This document shows positions 34,186 through 42,095 of a stretch of DNA of 64,000 bases, in pieces (the first letter of the stretch is position 1; each line of letters opens with the position of its first letter). The position numbers and the translations under genes are program-made. The stretch comes from Lachnospiraceae bacterium AB2028 (GTDB lineage Bacteria; Bacillota; Clostridia; Lachnospirales; Lachnospiraceae): NCBI GenBank assembly GCA_000621425.1, contig JHYJ01000003.1, forward strand, positions 160,913-224,912, given 5' to 3'. The notes below the pieces were generated by a model. It was not told where the DNA came from. It worked only from the letters and a program-made list of their open reading frames with translations, and made no database searches.

Positions 34186-34700
34186 AGTTCCACCTTTCTG
34201 CCGCCTTTTCGCAGCTTAAATATTCGTAACTGAATACCAATCTTTTCTTTCGGTTACCAGAGCGGATGCAAGGGCACTTTTCGGGAGCCGCTCGCCGCTT
34301 GTAGCGGGTCGTGGCGCTGTTTCCCCGGATGGGGGCCTCCCGTGTATTTCCATCATGTAGTTGTCAAGGTGCGATCGAAGCACGTTCTGCGAAATCAGTC
34401 CCACACTTATTATGGGGCCGGCCAAAAACCGCCGAAAAATTTCCGGCATTTTCTGTTTTTTTACGCATAAAACGACATTTTCGTGCAAAACTAAAGGCTG
34501 CAAAAACAACGAACAGCGACAAAAATGCACAAAAATAACATCTCCGTATTCAGTTTCTTCTTTTGGAATTTTATTTGATTATCGGTGCTTTCAGACTTCA
34601 CCGATTGATCTCTGAGAGAGATCCCTCTTATCGAGTGGTTTCATTGTAACACATAAAGACTATATGTCAATAGGGAAATTTCAAATTTTGATTGGTTGTG
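34186..34700 (-). other. 515-base region without a credible gene; leader of the MoxR operon
   Basis: It contains island element D (34404-34447), then towards the MoxR gene a G+C-rich stretch (34255-34345), much richer than its surroundings. An in-frame stretch there reads MEIHGRPPSGETAPRPATSG, which may be a relic of another coding sequence. The stretch 34450-34700 is A+T rich with no gene I can support. A 104-codon frame covers part of this, but it crosses element D and has no ribosome site. Confidence 0.5.
34404..34447 (-). promoter_or_regulatory. Shared island element, copy D (before the MoxR/VWA operon)
   Basis: On the minus strand GCCGGAAATTTTTCGGCGG is followed by TTTTT, then CCATAATAAGTG (34404-34415) at the same nine-base spacing from CGGCGGTTTT as in copies A-C. 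The MoxR ATG is 219 bases downstream. The preceding gene already has a strong terminator of its own at 34701, so this copy is not needed for termination. Confidence 0.6.
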
Positions 34701-34732
34701 AAAAAAACATCCCCACCGAAATGGTGGGGATG
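34701..34732 (-). terminator. Terminator of the Rpn-type nuclease gene
   Basis: A perfect 10-bp stem CATCCCCACC/GGTGGGGATG with a five-base loop is followed by seven T on the minus strand, 14 bases after the stop. Confidence 0.92.
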
Positions 34733-34745
34733 ATGAATGTGTATG

Positions 34746-35567
34746 TCATTCTGTAGATATAAGCAATTCTTTCTCCACCTCTTTCACCTGCTCTATAGGA
34801 TAGCCACAAAAATCGGCTATTTCTTCCGCAGTTTTACCGGAACGAAGCATTTCGGATATTTTTACGGTATCTCTTTCAAGATATCCTTCCTCCCTCGCAT
34901 CCTGTATTACAACCCATTCTTTCATATACTGTGCCCTCCAGACCTCGTTTCTGCGTGCCTTTGCTACGGCAGAATTTAACTTTTCTGTCAGTTCATCACT
35001 TGCACGTCCTATACCAACAAACGCATATAAGTTCCTGATACCATCCGGAATATCTTCACCCTCGTACTTACAATTATAGAACACTTTCTCTGTGCCGTCA
35101 TCTAGACAAAGCTCCGAATTTTCATCACATCTTTCACGAAATGTATATTTACTCAGTCCATGTCCAAACGGATCAAATGTACAGATAAAGATTACCCTGC
35201 TCTCAGGAAGAAGCTTATATGAAAACTTCTTATTCATGAAATCAATATCAATTGCCCCTTGATAAAACCTGCTCCTTCTGGGAAGCTGATGCTGCTCAAC
35301 CGTTTTATGGTTTAAATTTTCCATCTCGGCGTCATATATCCGTCCGTCGCTGTCCTCGTTATATACGTCAAGCCGAATAGGCTTTCCGTCGGATGTAAAC
35401 CTGAACTCTCGCTGTGTCTGTAACTCTGTTAGTTCACCTACCGGCTGCTGAAGCAAACACTCCAACACCTCCCGGCAGAGCTCCTTATCCTCCATCACCT
35501 TGCCGAACATGAAGTCGTCACTGAACACCAGGTCATCATAGCTCTTCATTACTTTTTGTTTACTCAT
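34746..35567 (-). CDS. Rpn-family PD-(D/E)xK nuclease/putative transposase
   Basis: This is a 273-residue protein of the recombination-promoting nuclease group. It opens with KSYDDLVFSDDFMFGKVM, the usual start of this family, then the nuclease core IRLDVYNEDSDGRIYDAEMEN (Asp and Glu-x-Glu; about 63-83), LPRRSRFYQGAID and a C-terminal helical region with HTH-like AEEIADFCGYPIEQV (about 245-260). I start at MSKQKV after AAGAAGGGAG. Family members occur in many copies in Lachnospiraceae and are linked with gene mobility and phage defence. It is a single gene with its own terminator. Confidence 0.88.
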   Translation of the reverse strand: MSKQKVMKSYDDLVFSDDFMFGKVMEDKELCREVLECLLQQPVGELTELQTQREFRFTSDGKPIRLDVYNEDSDGRIYDAEMENLNHKTVEQHQLPRRSRFYQGAIDIDFMNKKFSYKLLPESRVIFICTFDPFGHGLSKYTFRERCDENSELCLDDGTEKVFYNCKYEGEDIPDGIRNLYAFVGIGRASDELTEKLNSAVAKARRNEVWRAQYMKEWVVIQDAREEGYLERDTVKISEMLRSGKTAEEIADFCGYPIEQVKEVEKELLISTE

Positions 35568-35708
35568 AATTTTCTCCCTTCTTTGGACTGCTGACAAGGA
35601 TTAATGAGCAAACTTTTTCCTTAATCCCTGCCTGTTTTGTTTGGAATCATAAGCAGGAATTTCAGAATTACAAGAATGAGCCGACGCCCGTATGAATTTT
35701 ATAAATAG

Positions 35709-35747
35709 AAAAACTGCTTATGCGTGGATTATATCATGCATAAGCAG
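35709..35747 (-). terminator. Terminator of the trmL unit
   Basis: The 10-bp stem CTGCTTATGC/GCATAAGCAG with a 14-base loop is followed by TTTTTCTATTT on the minus strand, 33 bases after the trmL stop. Confidence 0.85.
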
Positions 35748-35779
35748 TGGGTAAGATTCATCTGTTCCACAGAGACCTC

Positions 35780-36277
35780 CTAAACATCTTTCCACTGTAA
35801 TCTATGCAGCTCACCGTCTTTTCTCAGTCCCTCAAAGTCATTCTGCCTCAGTGCCTCATACAGAATGATGGCAACAGAATTACAAAGATTTATGGAACGG
35901 GTATCCTCATACATCGGGATCCGTATGCATGTTTCCTCATTATCAACCAGAATTTCCTCTGGGATTCCCCTGCTTTCCGGACCGAACATTATGTAATCAT
36001 CCGGATCGAATGATACATCCGTATAAAGCTTGTGGGCCTTGGTTGTTGCCATCCAGATCTTTGGGCGGTTATTCTTTTCCAAAAAATCCGAATAGTTTTC
36101 ATACACCCGGTGATCAAGCTTAGGCCAGTAATCAAGCCCCGCCCTCTTTATTTCTTTCTGATCAAGCGAAAACCCTAACGGCTTTATCAGATGAAGGCGT
36201 GAATTAACGGCAACACAGGTCCTGCCTATGTTGCCGGTGTTATATGGTATCTCTGGTTCGTAAAGTACTATGTTCAT
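35780..36277 (-). CDS. trmL: tRNA (cytidine/uridine-34-2'-O)-methyltransferase
   Basis: This is a SPOUT-class enzyme that methylates the ribose of the wobble base in tRNA-Leu species. The 165 residues have NIVLYEPEIPYNTGNIGRTC at the start, HLIKPLGF, and the trefoil-knot motifs MFGPESRGIPEE and CIRIPMYEDTRSINLCNSVAI. The length is standard. Its ATG overlaps the stop of the 1126-residue protein gene (ATGA), so it is translated as the last gene of that unit. It is a core gene now attached to an unusual upstream partner. Confidence 0.95.
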   Translation of the reverse strand: MNIVLYEPEIPYNTGNIGRTCVAVNSRLHLIKPLGFSLDQKEIKRAGLDYWPKLDHRVYENYSDFLEKNNRPKIWMATTKAHKLYTDVSFDPDDYIMFGPESRGIPEEILVDNEETCIRIPMYEDTRSINLCNSVAIILYEALRQNDFEGLRKDGELHRLQWKDV

Positions 36278-39200
36278 GTCGTTTTCACCTTTGGATAATA
36301 TGTATGAACGCTTCTTACAGGATCAAAGAAGGCTACCGATTTCGCCTGGTGTTCATGTAACGGGTAAATCTCGCCTGTGGTTACAGCCTGCTTTTTATTG
36401 TTATAAACCATTGTTCCCGGTCCCGAAAGCTTTACAGTAGTTTTCGCTTTATCCGTATATTCTATTTTCTTCAAGCGGAACATCTTCACCAAGCCAGGAG
36501 CATTTTCTCCGTTCTTCTGTGCATGCTTATGCTGAAGTGCACTCTTCCCCACGATATCCAGAATACTCTTTCTTGTCAGCTGATTTAGATCATTGCTGTC
36601 ATTACTAAGGGGATTCTTCAGTATCAGATTATCGCCGTCTATACCTACTACAGTCTGATAATGCACACTGTAGCCTATGCCTATAGGAGTATTTTCCCGA
36701 AGCGCATTAACTACAGCCTCCTTAAATACAAGAACCTGCTCATCTATTGTCAGTCCGCCATTATCCTTAGTAGAACAGATTATTCCTCTTTCTTCCAGGG
36801 AATACCCTTTTGCTTTTCCAAGTATATAATCCGCATAATCACTTATGTCATTATAGTTATTCCTGTTTTGGTCGAAAAAATCACCTTTCTTGACCCCATA
36901 GCTCTTTACATCTTTTATCTTTACATCATACCCTGCATACCTTAGCAGATTCGAAGTGGTATCTGCCCAGCACTCATACCCACTCTGGAATTCCTTCTGC
37001 TTCACATCAGGAAGATAAATAAACGGTTTATCCTTAAATGCTATTTTTTCCGTCTTTTCATCTATCAGTGCCATAAGGTGCCTTTTCCTAAAAGGCGTTA
37101 TCAGGCTTAAATTTGCTATGGTTCGTTTGACAAACAGAAGATCCATCATGTCAGAAAGGCCATTTATAATCTCTTCAGTTTTCTTGGACTTGTCTGTTAA
37201 TACCCTTCTACGCTCTATCTCCTTAAGTTCATTCAGAGCCTTCGTCTTATCCTCCTCATTAACAGCTACCAGACCTTCCTCGCTATCATACTTATATTTT
37301 ACATTATTCTGAATTCGAGCCTGCAGCGTTTCTACAATATACGCATTTACCCCCGGATCCTGAGAAACATCCTGCGACTCAACTATATGGTTTATCAGAT
37401 AATTGAGCAGGCTATTGTCCTGAATCCCATCTATATAATTGTATGTTTCATTACTTACATTCTCTATATCCCCTATCTGTCTGGCAAGTTCAGCGCGGTT
37501 TGTACGGCTTTTCATCATCTTACCGTTATCGTAATACTTCTTTCCATTATTCTTTACTAAATATTTCCCAATAATCTTATCATCTAACTTAGCAGTATTA
37601 TAAAGCCCCTCATTATAACTAATGTAGGAATAACCCGTTGTTTCATAGTATTCTTCTTGTAAATCTACTGTTTCCTTAGTTTCATTATCTTTATTCTTCT
37701 TTTCCTTTTCAGCCCTTTCTTTAGCATCTTTCTTTTCTTTTTCTATTCTCTCTTTTTCTTCGCGTTCTTTCTTTTCTCTTTCTATTCTCTCTTTTTCCTC
37801 GCGTTCTTTCTTCTCTTTCTCTTCCTTTTCTTTGGCAGCCTTTTCCTCGCGTTCTTTCTTCTCTTTTTCTTCCTTTTCTTTGGCAGCCTTTTCCTCGCGT
37901 TCTTTCTTCTCTTTCTCTTCCTTTTCTTTAGCTTTCTTTTCCTCGCGTTCCTTCTTTTCTTTCTCTTTCTTCTCTTTCTCTTTGGCTGCCTTTTCGTCTT
38001 TCTTGTCCTTTTCCTTAGCCTTATCTTCAGGTTTCTTATCTTCTTTTTTCTCCTCGGACTCCTCACCCGCAATTATCGGATTCTCATCGATTAATTCCTT
38101 ATCTTTCTTATTTTTAATATCTATTTCATCGATGTCTTCTGAATCATCCTTTTTCTTCCCACCACTCAGAATATCATTCACCATTCTTGCTTTTTCCTTT
38201 GCAAGCCTGGGAAGTTCATTTTTTTCTTCCAGCTCCTTCCGAATATTGACTACTTCCCTGCTAAATCCTACGGACTTTCCCATAGTCCTATACAAGCTGC
38301 CTATGACCCTTTTAGATGTTTCAGCCAAGTTCGTCAGCTCATCTAAATGCTCTCTCAGATTATCGTGGTAAGCCATTATATCATTTGGATTACTTGGAAC
38401 TTCCTTGTCGGAAACCTCATGATATGTCCTGGTGATTTCCTCAAGCTTAAACAGTGCATCATGAGCATCCTGCGCACTGTTAGGATCCATTCGCAGTCCA
38501 TCGATCCTATCCAGATACGCCATAATAGTACTGGTAAAACGATCTCGTCTGTATTCCTCCATTTTCTTTATTTTTTTTTCAAAGAAATTCTGTTTTTTAT
38601 CTCCAGGTTCTTTCCCCTGTCCTTCTTTTTTGGCTTTTTCCTGTTCTGTAAATTTTTTATAAAGAGCATACAGCTGCTTGGAACGTTCCAGTGTCCTTTG
38701 GTCAGCAATATCCTTTATCTCCATATCTGTTGATTTCTTTGCCATATACCACGCTTTTATGCCACTGGTATACTCTGACACCTGATCAAGATTATCCTTG
38801 TATATTTCCTTCTTTTCGTAATCAGGAATCTTAACAGGGTATTTAAGAAAGTCCTCTTCTCCCACATATGCGCGCATAAAAATATCAAGCTCGAACTTTT
38901 CCTTCCCTGCTTTTGACAATTTCTCGTATTTTCTTTCATTGATTTCGGACAGTTTGTTATATTCTTCTTCTTTTTCCTTAAGGGTTAATCCACGCCTTCC
39001 TAATATCTGCTCCTGCTTATCCAAAGGAAGAATGGAAATCATTTTTAATTCCAGAGCATTAAGTTTTCCTTTGTTTCTTTCCAGGCTCAGAACAGCATTT
39101 TTCTTAAGTTCATTTCTGTTTTTCCTGGCCTTTTTCGCTCTTTCAATCAGTTCCTTATCACCGGACTCTGTTTGCTCGATCATAAAAGCCTTGTCAGCTT

Positions 39201-39654
39201 CACTCCATTCACTGAACTTATACTCAAGCTTAAGAAACTTCGCCTCCATTTCAATCTCATATATCAGTTCATTTTCTTCCAGAGTGTTAAGCGTAACGAC
39301 TTCCGCATCCGATAGTTCAATCCCATTTATCTCTTTTTTTATCATCGCTTTTATTTCAGGGGTTTCGATAACCTTTTCATGGCTGCCTATGGATACCGGC
39401 AATTGCACATCTTCCAAATCAGGTGCAATGCCATCTGACCATTCAATCAGGGACATAGCCATTTTACGCACCCATTTTTTACGGCTCTCCTTATCCACCT
39501 CAGGTTTAAACTTAGCATCCTTCTTCTCCTGGGCAAGCTGCTTTTCGGATTTTTTCTCCTCTTCTTTCAGAAGATTTTTTTCCTCCTGAACCTTTTTCTG
39601 TTCAGTTTTTACATTTTCTACGGATTTATTTTTCTCTTTTTCTTTCAGATCCAT
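36274..39654 (-). CDS. Large charged coiled-coil protein with C-terminal C39-like cysteine peptidase domain
   Basis: 1126 residues, no signal peptide or membrane segment. The first 540 residues are helical and Lys/Glu rich. About 540-660 is nearly all Lys/Glu repeats (48-base DNA repeat). About 660-920 is a second helical region. The last 200 residues look like a papain/C39-type peptidase: Cys in GYECWADTTSNLLRYAGY (about 930), His in GYSVHYQTVVGIDGD and Asn in LILKNPLSND, an order typical of this fold. The look is of a large effector- or toxin-like protein whose peptidase is on the C-terminal end. An acetyltransferase-like gene lies upstream and trmL overlaps downstream. I cannot name a substrate. 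Confidence 0.75.
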   Translation of the reverse strand: MDLKEKEKNKSVENVKTEQKKVQEEKNLLKEEEKKSEKQLAQEKKDAKFKPEVDKESRKKWVRKMAMSLIEWSDGIAPDLEDVQLPVSIGSHEKVIETPEIKAMIKKEINGIELSDAEVVTLNTLEENELIYEIEMEAKFLKLEYKFSEWSEADKAFMIEQTESGDKELIERAKKARKNRNELKKNAVLSLERNKGKLNALELKMISILPLDKQEQILGRRGLTLKEKEEEYNKLSEINERKYEKLSKAGKEKFELDIFMRAYVGEEDFLKYPVKIPDYEKKEIYKDNLDQVSEYTSGIKAWYMAKKSTDMEIKDIADQRTLERSKQLYALYKKFTEQEKAKKEGQGKEPGDKKQNFFEKKIKKMEEYRRDRFTSTIMAYLDRIDGLRMDPNSAQDAHDALFKLEEITRTYHEVSDKEVPSNPNDIMAYHDNLREHLDELTNLAETSKRVIGSLYRTMGKSVGFSREVVNIRKELEEKNELPRLAKEKARMVNDILSGGKKKDDSEDIDEIDIKNKKDKELIDENPIIAGEESEEKKEDKKPEDKAKEKDKKDEKAAKEKEKKEKEKKEREEKKAKEKEEKEKKEREEKAAKEKEEKEKKEREEKAAKEKEEKEKKEREEKERIEREKKEREEKERIEKEKKDAKERAEKEKKNKDNETKETVDLQEEYYETTGYSYISYNEGLYNTAKLDDKIIGKYLVKNNGKKYYDNGKMMKSRTNRAELARQIGDIENVSNETYNYIDGIQDNSLLNYLINHIVESQDVSQDPGVNAYIVETLQARIQNNVKYKYDSEEGLVAVNEEDKTKALNELKEIERRRVLTDKSKKTEEIINGLSDMMDLLFVKRTIANLSLITPFRKRHLMALIDEKTEKIAFKDKPFIYLPDVKQKEFQSGYECWADTTSNLLRYAGYDVKIKDVKSYGVKKGDFFDQNRNNYNDISDYADYILGKAKGYSLEERGIICSTKDNGGLTIDEQVLVFKEAVVNALRENTPIGIGYSVHYQTVVGIDGDNLILKNPLSNDSNDLNQLTRKSILDIVGKSALQHKHAQKNGENAPGLVKMFRLKKIEYTDKAKTTVKLSGPGTMVYNNKKQAVTTGEIYPLHEHQAKSVAFFDPVRSVHTYYPKVKTT
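37797..37952. repeat. In-gene tandem repeat, 48-bp unit (about three copies)
   Basis: A 48-base unit repeats just over three times, encoding 16-residue KEKEEKEKKEREEKAA blocks inside the large coiled-coil protein. Because the unit is a multiple of three, copy number can change without breaking the frame. Confidence 0.8.
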
Positions 39655-39708
39655 AATCCCGGCTCTCCTTATCCCCAGTTACCGAAATACCTCATGCACA
39701 ATTTTGCC

Positions 39709-40542
39709 TTAATCCTTTATATTCAGTCTGTATCTGTATTTTTCATTAAACTCGCCCTTGGGCAAAACTTTTTTTGCAAGCTTTACAGACTCATCATTTA
39801 TTGCCTCAAATACAACATTAACATCATCCTTGTACATTTTTCCTGCCCTTACCCAAGTCTCTTTTACCAGTGAAAGAGCTACTTTTACACTATCCTTCCT
39901 TATATAAAGGTACTCTATCTTCAGGTTTTCATCATCCCGGCCTATCAGTATCATAGCCTTGACATCTGCAGCCGATTTGGTGGAAAACAGGCATAGGCTC
40001 AGGTCCGGATCGTAATCCATTTCTATATTTACCTGGTCAAGCGGTACTCCCAGTTCTTCGTTCAGTGCCTTTGAAACCTGCAAAGATTCCGCATAGCTTA
40101 AATCACCGACGCTGACAGCTGATATATCCCCCATATCCGTTTCATCCATAGCCAGCTTGATATCTGATAATTTTCCTTTAACCTCTACATATTCATATGT
40201 CTTCTCATATCCCTGTTTCTCCAGGTAGGAAACCAGTGCCATATTGTCCGTTGCTGCAACATCTATGCTTAATACATTCCCCGTCATCTCTGAATAGTTC
40301 ATTAGAACTTCGAAAAAAAACAGGTATGTGCTGTCATTTTCCCTTCCGGTAAAGCTCTTATACTCCAGCACCCTTACCCTTCCGTTATTAAGGGTAAATG
40401 CGAAAATCGCCTTTACCTCCTTGTCGTCATCAATCACGGCCAGAGCCTCGGCCCTGGATGAAATAAGCAGGTGAAAAACCGGCTGGCTCCACAGAGCCCT
40501 GCTTTCATCAACTTGTGACCATTTCATATGTACAACTTTCAT
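39709..40542 (-). CDS. Hypothetical protein, GNAT acetyltransferase-like
   Basis: This is a 277-residue soluble protein. The first half has features of a GNAT fold: AEALAVIDDDKEVKAIFAFT, a helix and strand pair leading to SIDVAATDNMALVSYLEKQGYEKTYEYVEV, which is the typical last strand-helix-strand of acetyltransferases. The second half (about 130-277) repeats a similar alpha/beta pattern, so it may be a degenerate tandem GNAT. The acetyl-CoA Q/RxxGxG/A loop is not evident, so activity is uncertain. It lies 54 bases upstream of the large peptidase-like gene and could act with it. Confidence 0.6.
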   Translation of the reverse strand: MKVVHMKWSQVDESRALWSQPVFHLLISSRAEALAVIDDDKEVKAIFAFTLNNGRVRVLEYKSFTGRENDSTYLFFFEVLMNYSEMTGNVLSIDVAATDNMALVSYLEKQGYEKTYEYVEVKGKLSDIKLAMDETDMGDISAVSVGDLSYAESLQVSKALNEELGVPLDQVNIEMDYDPDLSLCLFSTKSAADVKAMILIGRDDENLKIEYLYIRKDSVKVALSLVKETWVRAGKMYKDDVNVVFEAINDESVKLAKKVLPKGEFNEKYRYRLNIKD

Positions 40543-40996
40543 AAGATTTCCACCTCTACATAGACATTATAAATAGCCGAGCGTACCGAATTGCGAACTT
40601 TTTAAAACTATTGTAATTATAACAAAAATATGGGGATTTCACGGGGAATTGGCCGCTTATTGTCATCGGGCAGGGAAAATCCTGCCCGATGATGCGTTGG
40701 GCATCAAATGAGCGCTCGTGTAAACACGGCGCTCATACGAAAAAAAGCTATCCGGGCGGCGGTTCATGCAAGCATGACCTTCTTCCGGATAGCTTTTTTT
40801 CTTGCGACCATGTAAACATGGTCGCATTTGATGCCTTTATCGCACAAAATAATGCCCCGGCAGATGCCGGGGCATTAAGGTGAGGGGGAGATAGTATTGT
40901 GTGTCTTACACACTATCTATATGCCTATATTATCACACATATTTTTTAAAAATAGTGTATTTTTTGAAGAACTTTTTTGTATTTTTTTGAGCATTT
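40543..40996. other. 454-base intergenic region packed with hairpins
   Basis: No gene is seen. Between 40663 and 40917 lie: a 12-bp stem (40663-40692, TCATCGGGCAGG arm), TGAGCGC-CGTG-TAAA-CACG-GCGCTCA (40709-40735), a 16-bp stem ending in seven T (40740-40800, AGCTATCCGG core) holding a smaller stem, GCGACCATG-TAAA-CATGGTCGC (40804-40825), an 11-bp stem (40851-40876), and GATAG/CTATC with GTGTG/CACAC (40890-40917). GGCATCAAATG (40700-40710) pairs perfectly with CATTTGATGCC (40825-40835), closing a multi-branch shape around the middle hairpins. The flanks are A+T rich. Confidence 0.75.
40851..40876 (-). terminator. Probable terminator of galE
   Basis: The 11-bp stem AATGCCCCGGC/GCCGGGGCATT with a four-base loop is followed by ATTTTG on the minus strand, about 120 bases after galE. 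It is part of the hairpin array. Confidence 0.6.
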
Positions 40997-42016
40997 TTAC
41001 CTTCCGTATCCGTCCGGGTTCATCTGCTGCCAGCGCCAGCTGTCGGCACACATTTCGCGGATGCCATTCTCTGCCTTCCATCCCAGCTCACGCTCTGCCT
41101 TTGAGGCATCGGCATAGTTCTCAGCTATGTCGCCGGGGCGTCTGGGATCGATCTGGTAGGGGATATTAATACCTGTGGCCTTCTCAAAATTATCCACAAT
41201 TTCAAGAACACTGTAGCCCCTGCCCGTACCAAGATTATAAATGGACAGGCTTCCCTTTTCACTAAATTTCTTCAGTGCTTTCACATGACCTTTTGCCAGA
41301 TCAACCACATGGATATAGTCCCTGACGCCGGTTCCGTCAGATGTGGGATAGTCATTCCCGAAAACATGGAGTTTTTCCAGCTTTCCTACTGCAACCTGGG
41401 TTATATATGGCATAAGATTGTTTGGGATTCCGTTTGGATCCTCACCGATCTTTCCGCTTTTGTGCGCTCCTATGGGGTTAAAGTATCTGAGCAGCACGAT
41501 ATTCCACTCAGGATCAGCAGCCTGTATGTCCGTAAGTATGGTTTCCTGCATGGATTTAGTGGAACCGTAGGGATTTGTGCAGGGCTTCTTCGGGCTTTCC
41601 TCTGTCACCGGCACTTTATCCGGGTCTCCGTATACCGTAGAAGACGATGAAAAGATCAGATTTTTCACACCATGCTTTCTCATTACATCTAAAAGTACCA
41701 GGGTGCCGTGTATGTTATTGTCATAATACTCCCAAGGGAGCTTTACCGACTCGCCTACAGCCTTTTTCCCCGCAAAATGTATGCAACCGCTTATTCCAGG
41801 CTCTTTAGAAAAGACTTCCTCAAGTCCTTCCCTGTCCCTTATGTCGGTTTCATAAAATTTTACCGCTTTACCGGTTATCTCCTCTATCCTGTCGAGTGCT
41901 GTTTTTGTAGAATTGTCAAGATTGTCTACTACGACCACATCTTCACCTGCCTGCTGCAGCTCAACCACAGTATGGCTTCCTATAAATCCGCACCCTCCGG
42001 TCACAAGTATTGACAT
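40997..42016 (-). CDS. galE: UDP-glucose 4-epimerase
   Basis: This interconverts UDP-glucose and UDP-galactose using bound NAD, for the Leloir pathway and surface sugars. The 339 residues start with the Rossmann motif TGGCGFIGSHT, have DNLDNS, the catalytic Ser region SSSSTVYG, and the YGSTK motif (Tyr-x-x-x-Lys, about residues 150-154), then RYFNPIGAHKSGKIGEDP, which separates GalE from other epimerases. It is a single gene, ending in the hairpin array at 40.6-40.9 kb. Confidence 0.97.
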   Translation of the reverse strand: MSILVTGGCGFIGSHTVVELQQAGEDVVVVDNLDNSTKTALDRIEEITGKAVKFYETDIRDREGLEEVFSKEPGISGCIHFAGKKAVGESVKLPWEYYDNNIHGTLVLLDVMRKHGVKNLIFSSSSTVYGDPDKVPVTEESPKKPCTNPYGSTKSMQETILTDIQAADPEWNIVLLRYFNPIGAHKSGKIGEDPNGIPNNLMPYITQVAVGKLEKLHVFGNDYPTSDGTGVRDYIHVVDLAKGHVKALKKFSEKGSLSIYNLGTGRGYSVLEIVDNFEKATGINIPYQIDPRRPGDIAENYADASKAERELGWKAENGIREMCADSWRWQQMNPDGYGR

Positions 42017-42095
42017 ATGCCATCCCTCCGTTGTCCTTTATCTGTCACTTTTATCTATATAATGAATGTTTTGTTTTTTATATTGCAGGATTTCC

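Noticed and set aside
14922-34447. A complete conjugative element
   Set aside because: Only a VirD4-like ATPase and element-like leaders are present. No integrase, relaxase, VirB4, pilus gene or flanking direct repeat was found in the window.
34216-34530. 104-codon minus-strand frame upstream of the MoxR gene
   Set aside because: It runs through shared element D and its hairpin, lacks a ribosome site and mixes A+T- and G+C-rich parts. Part may be a relic of another gene.
37797-37952. CRISPR-like repetition
   Set aside because: The 48-bp units are contiguous with no spacers and keep the reading frame of a protein.
37782-38371. Long Lys/Arg-rich and Ser/Phe-rich frames inside the large coiled-coil gene
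   Set aside because: They are other-frame readings of the low-complexity Lys/Glu repeat and have no ribosome sites.
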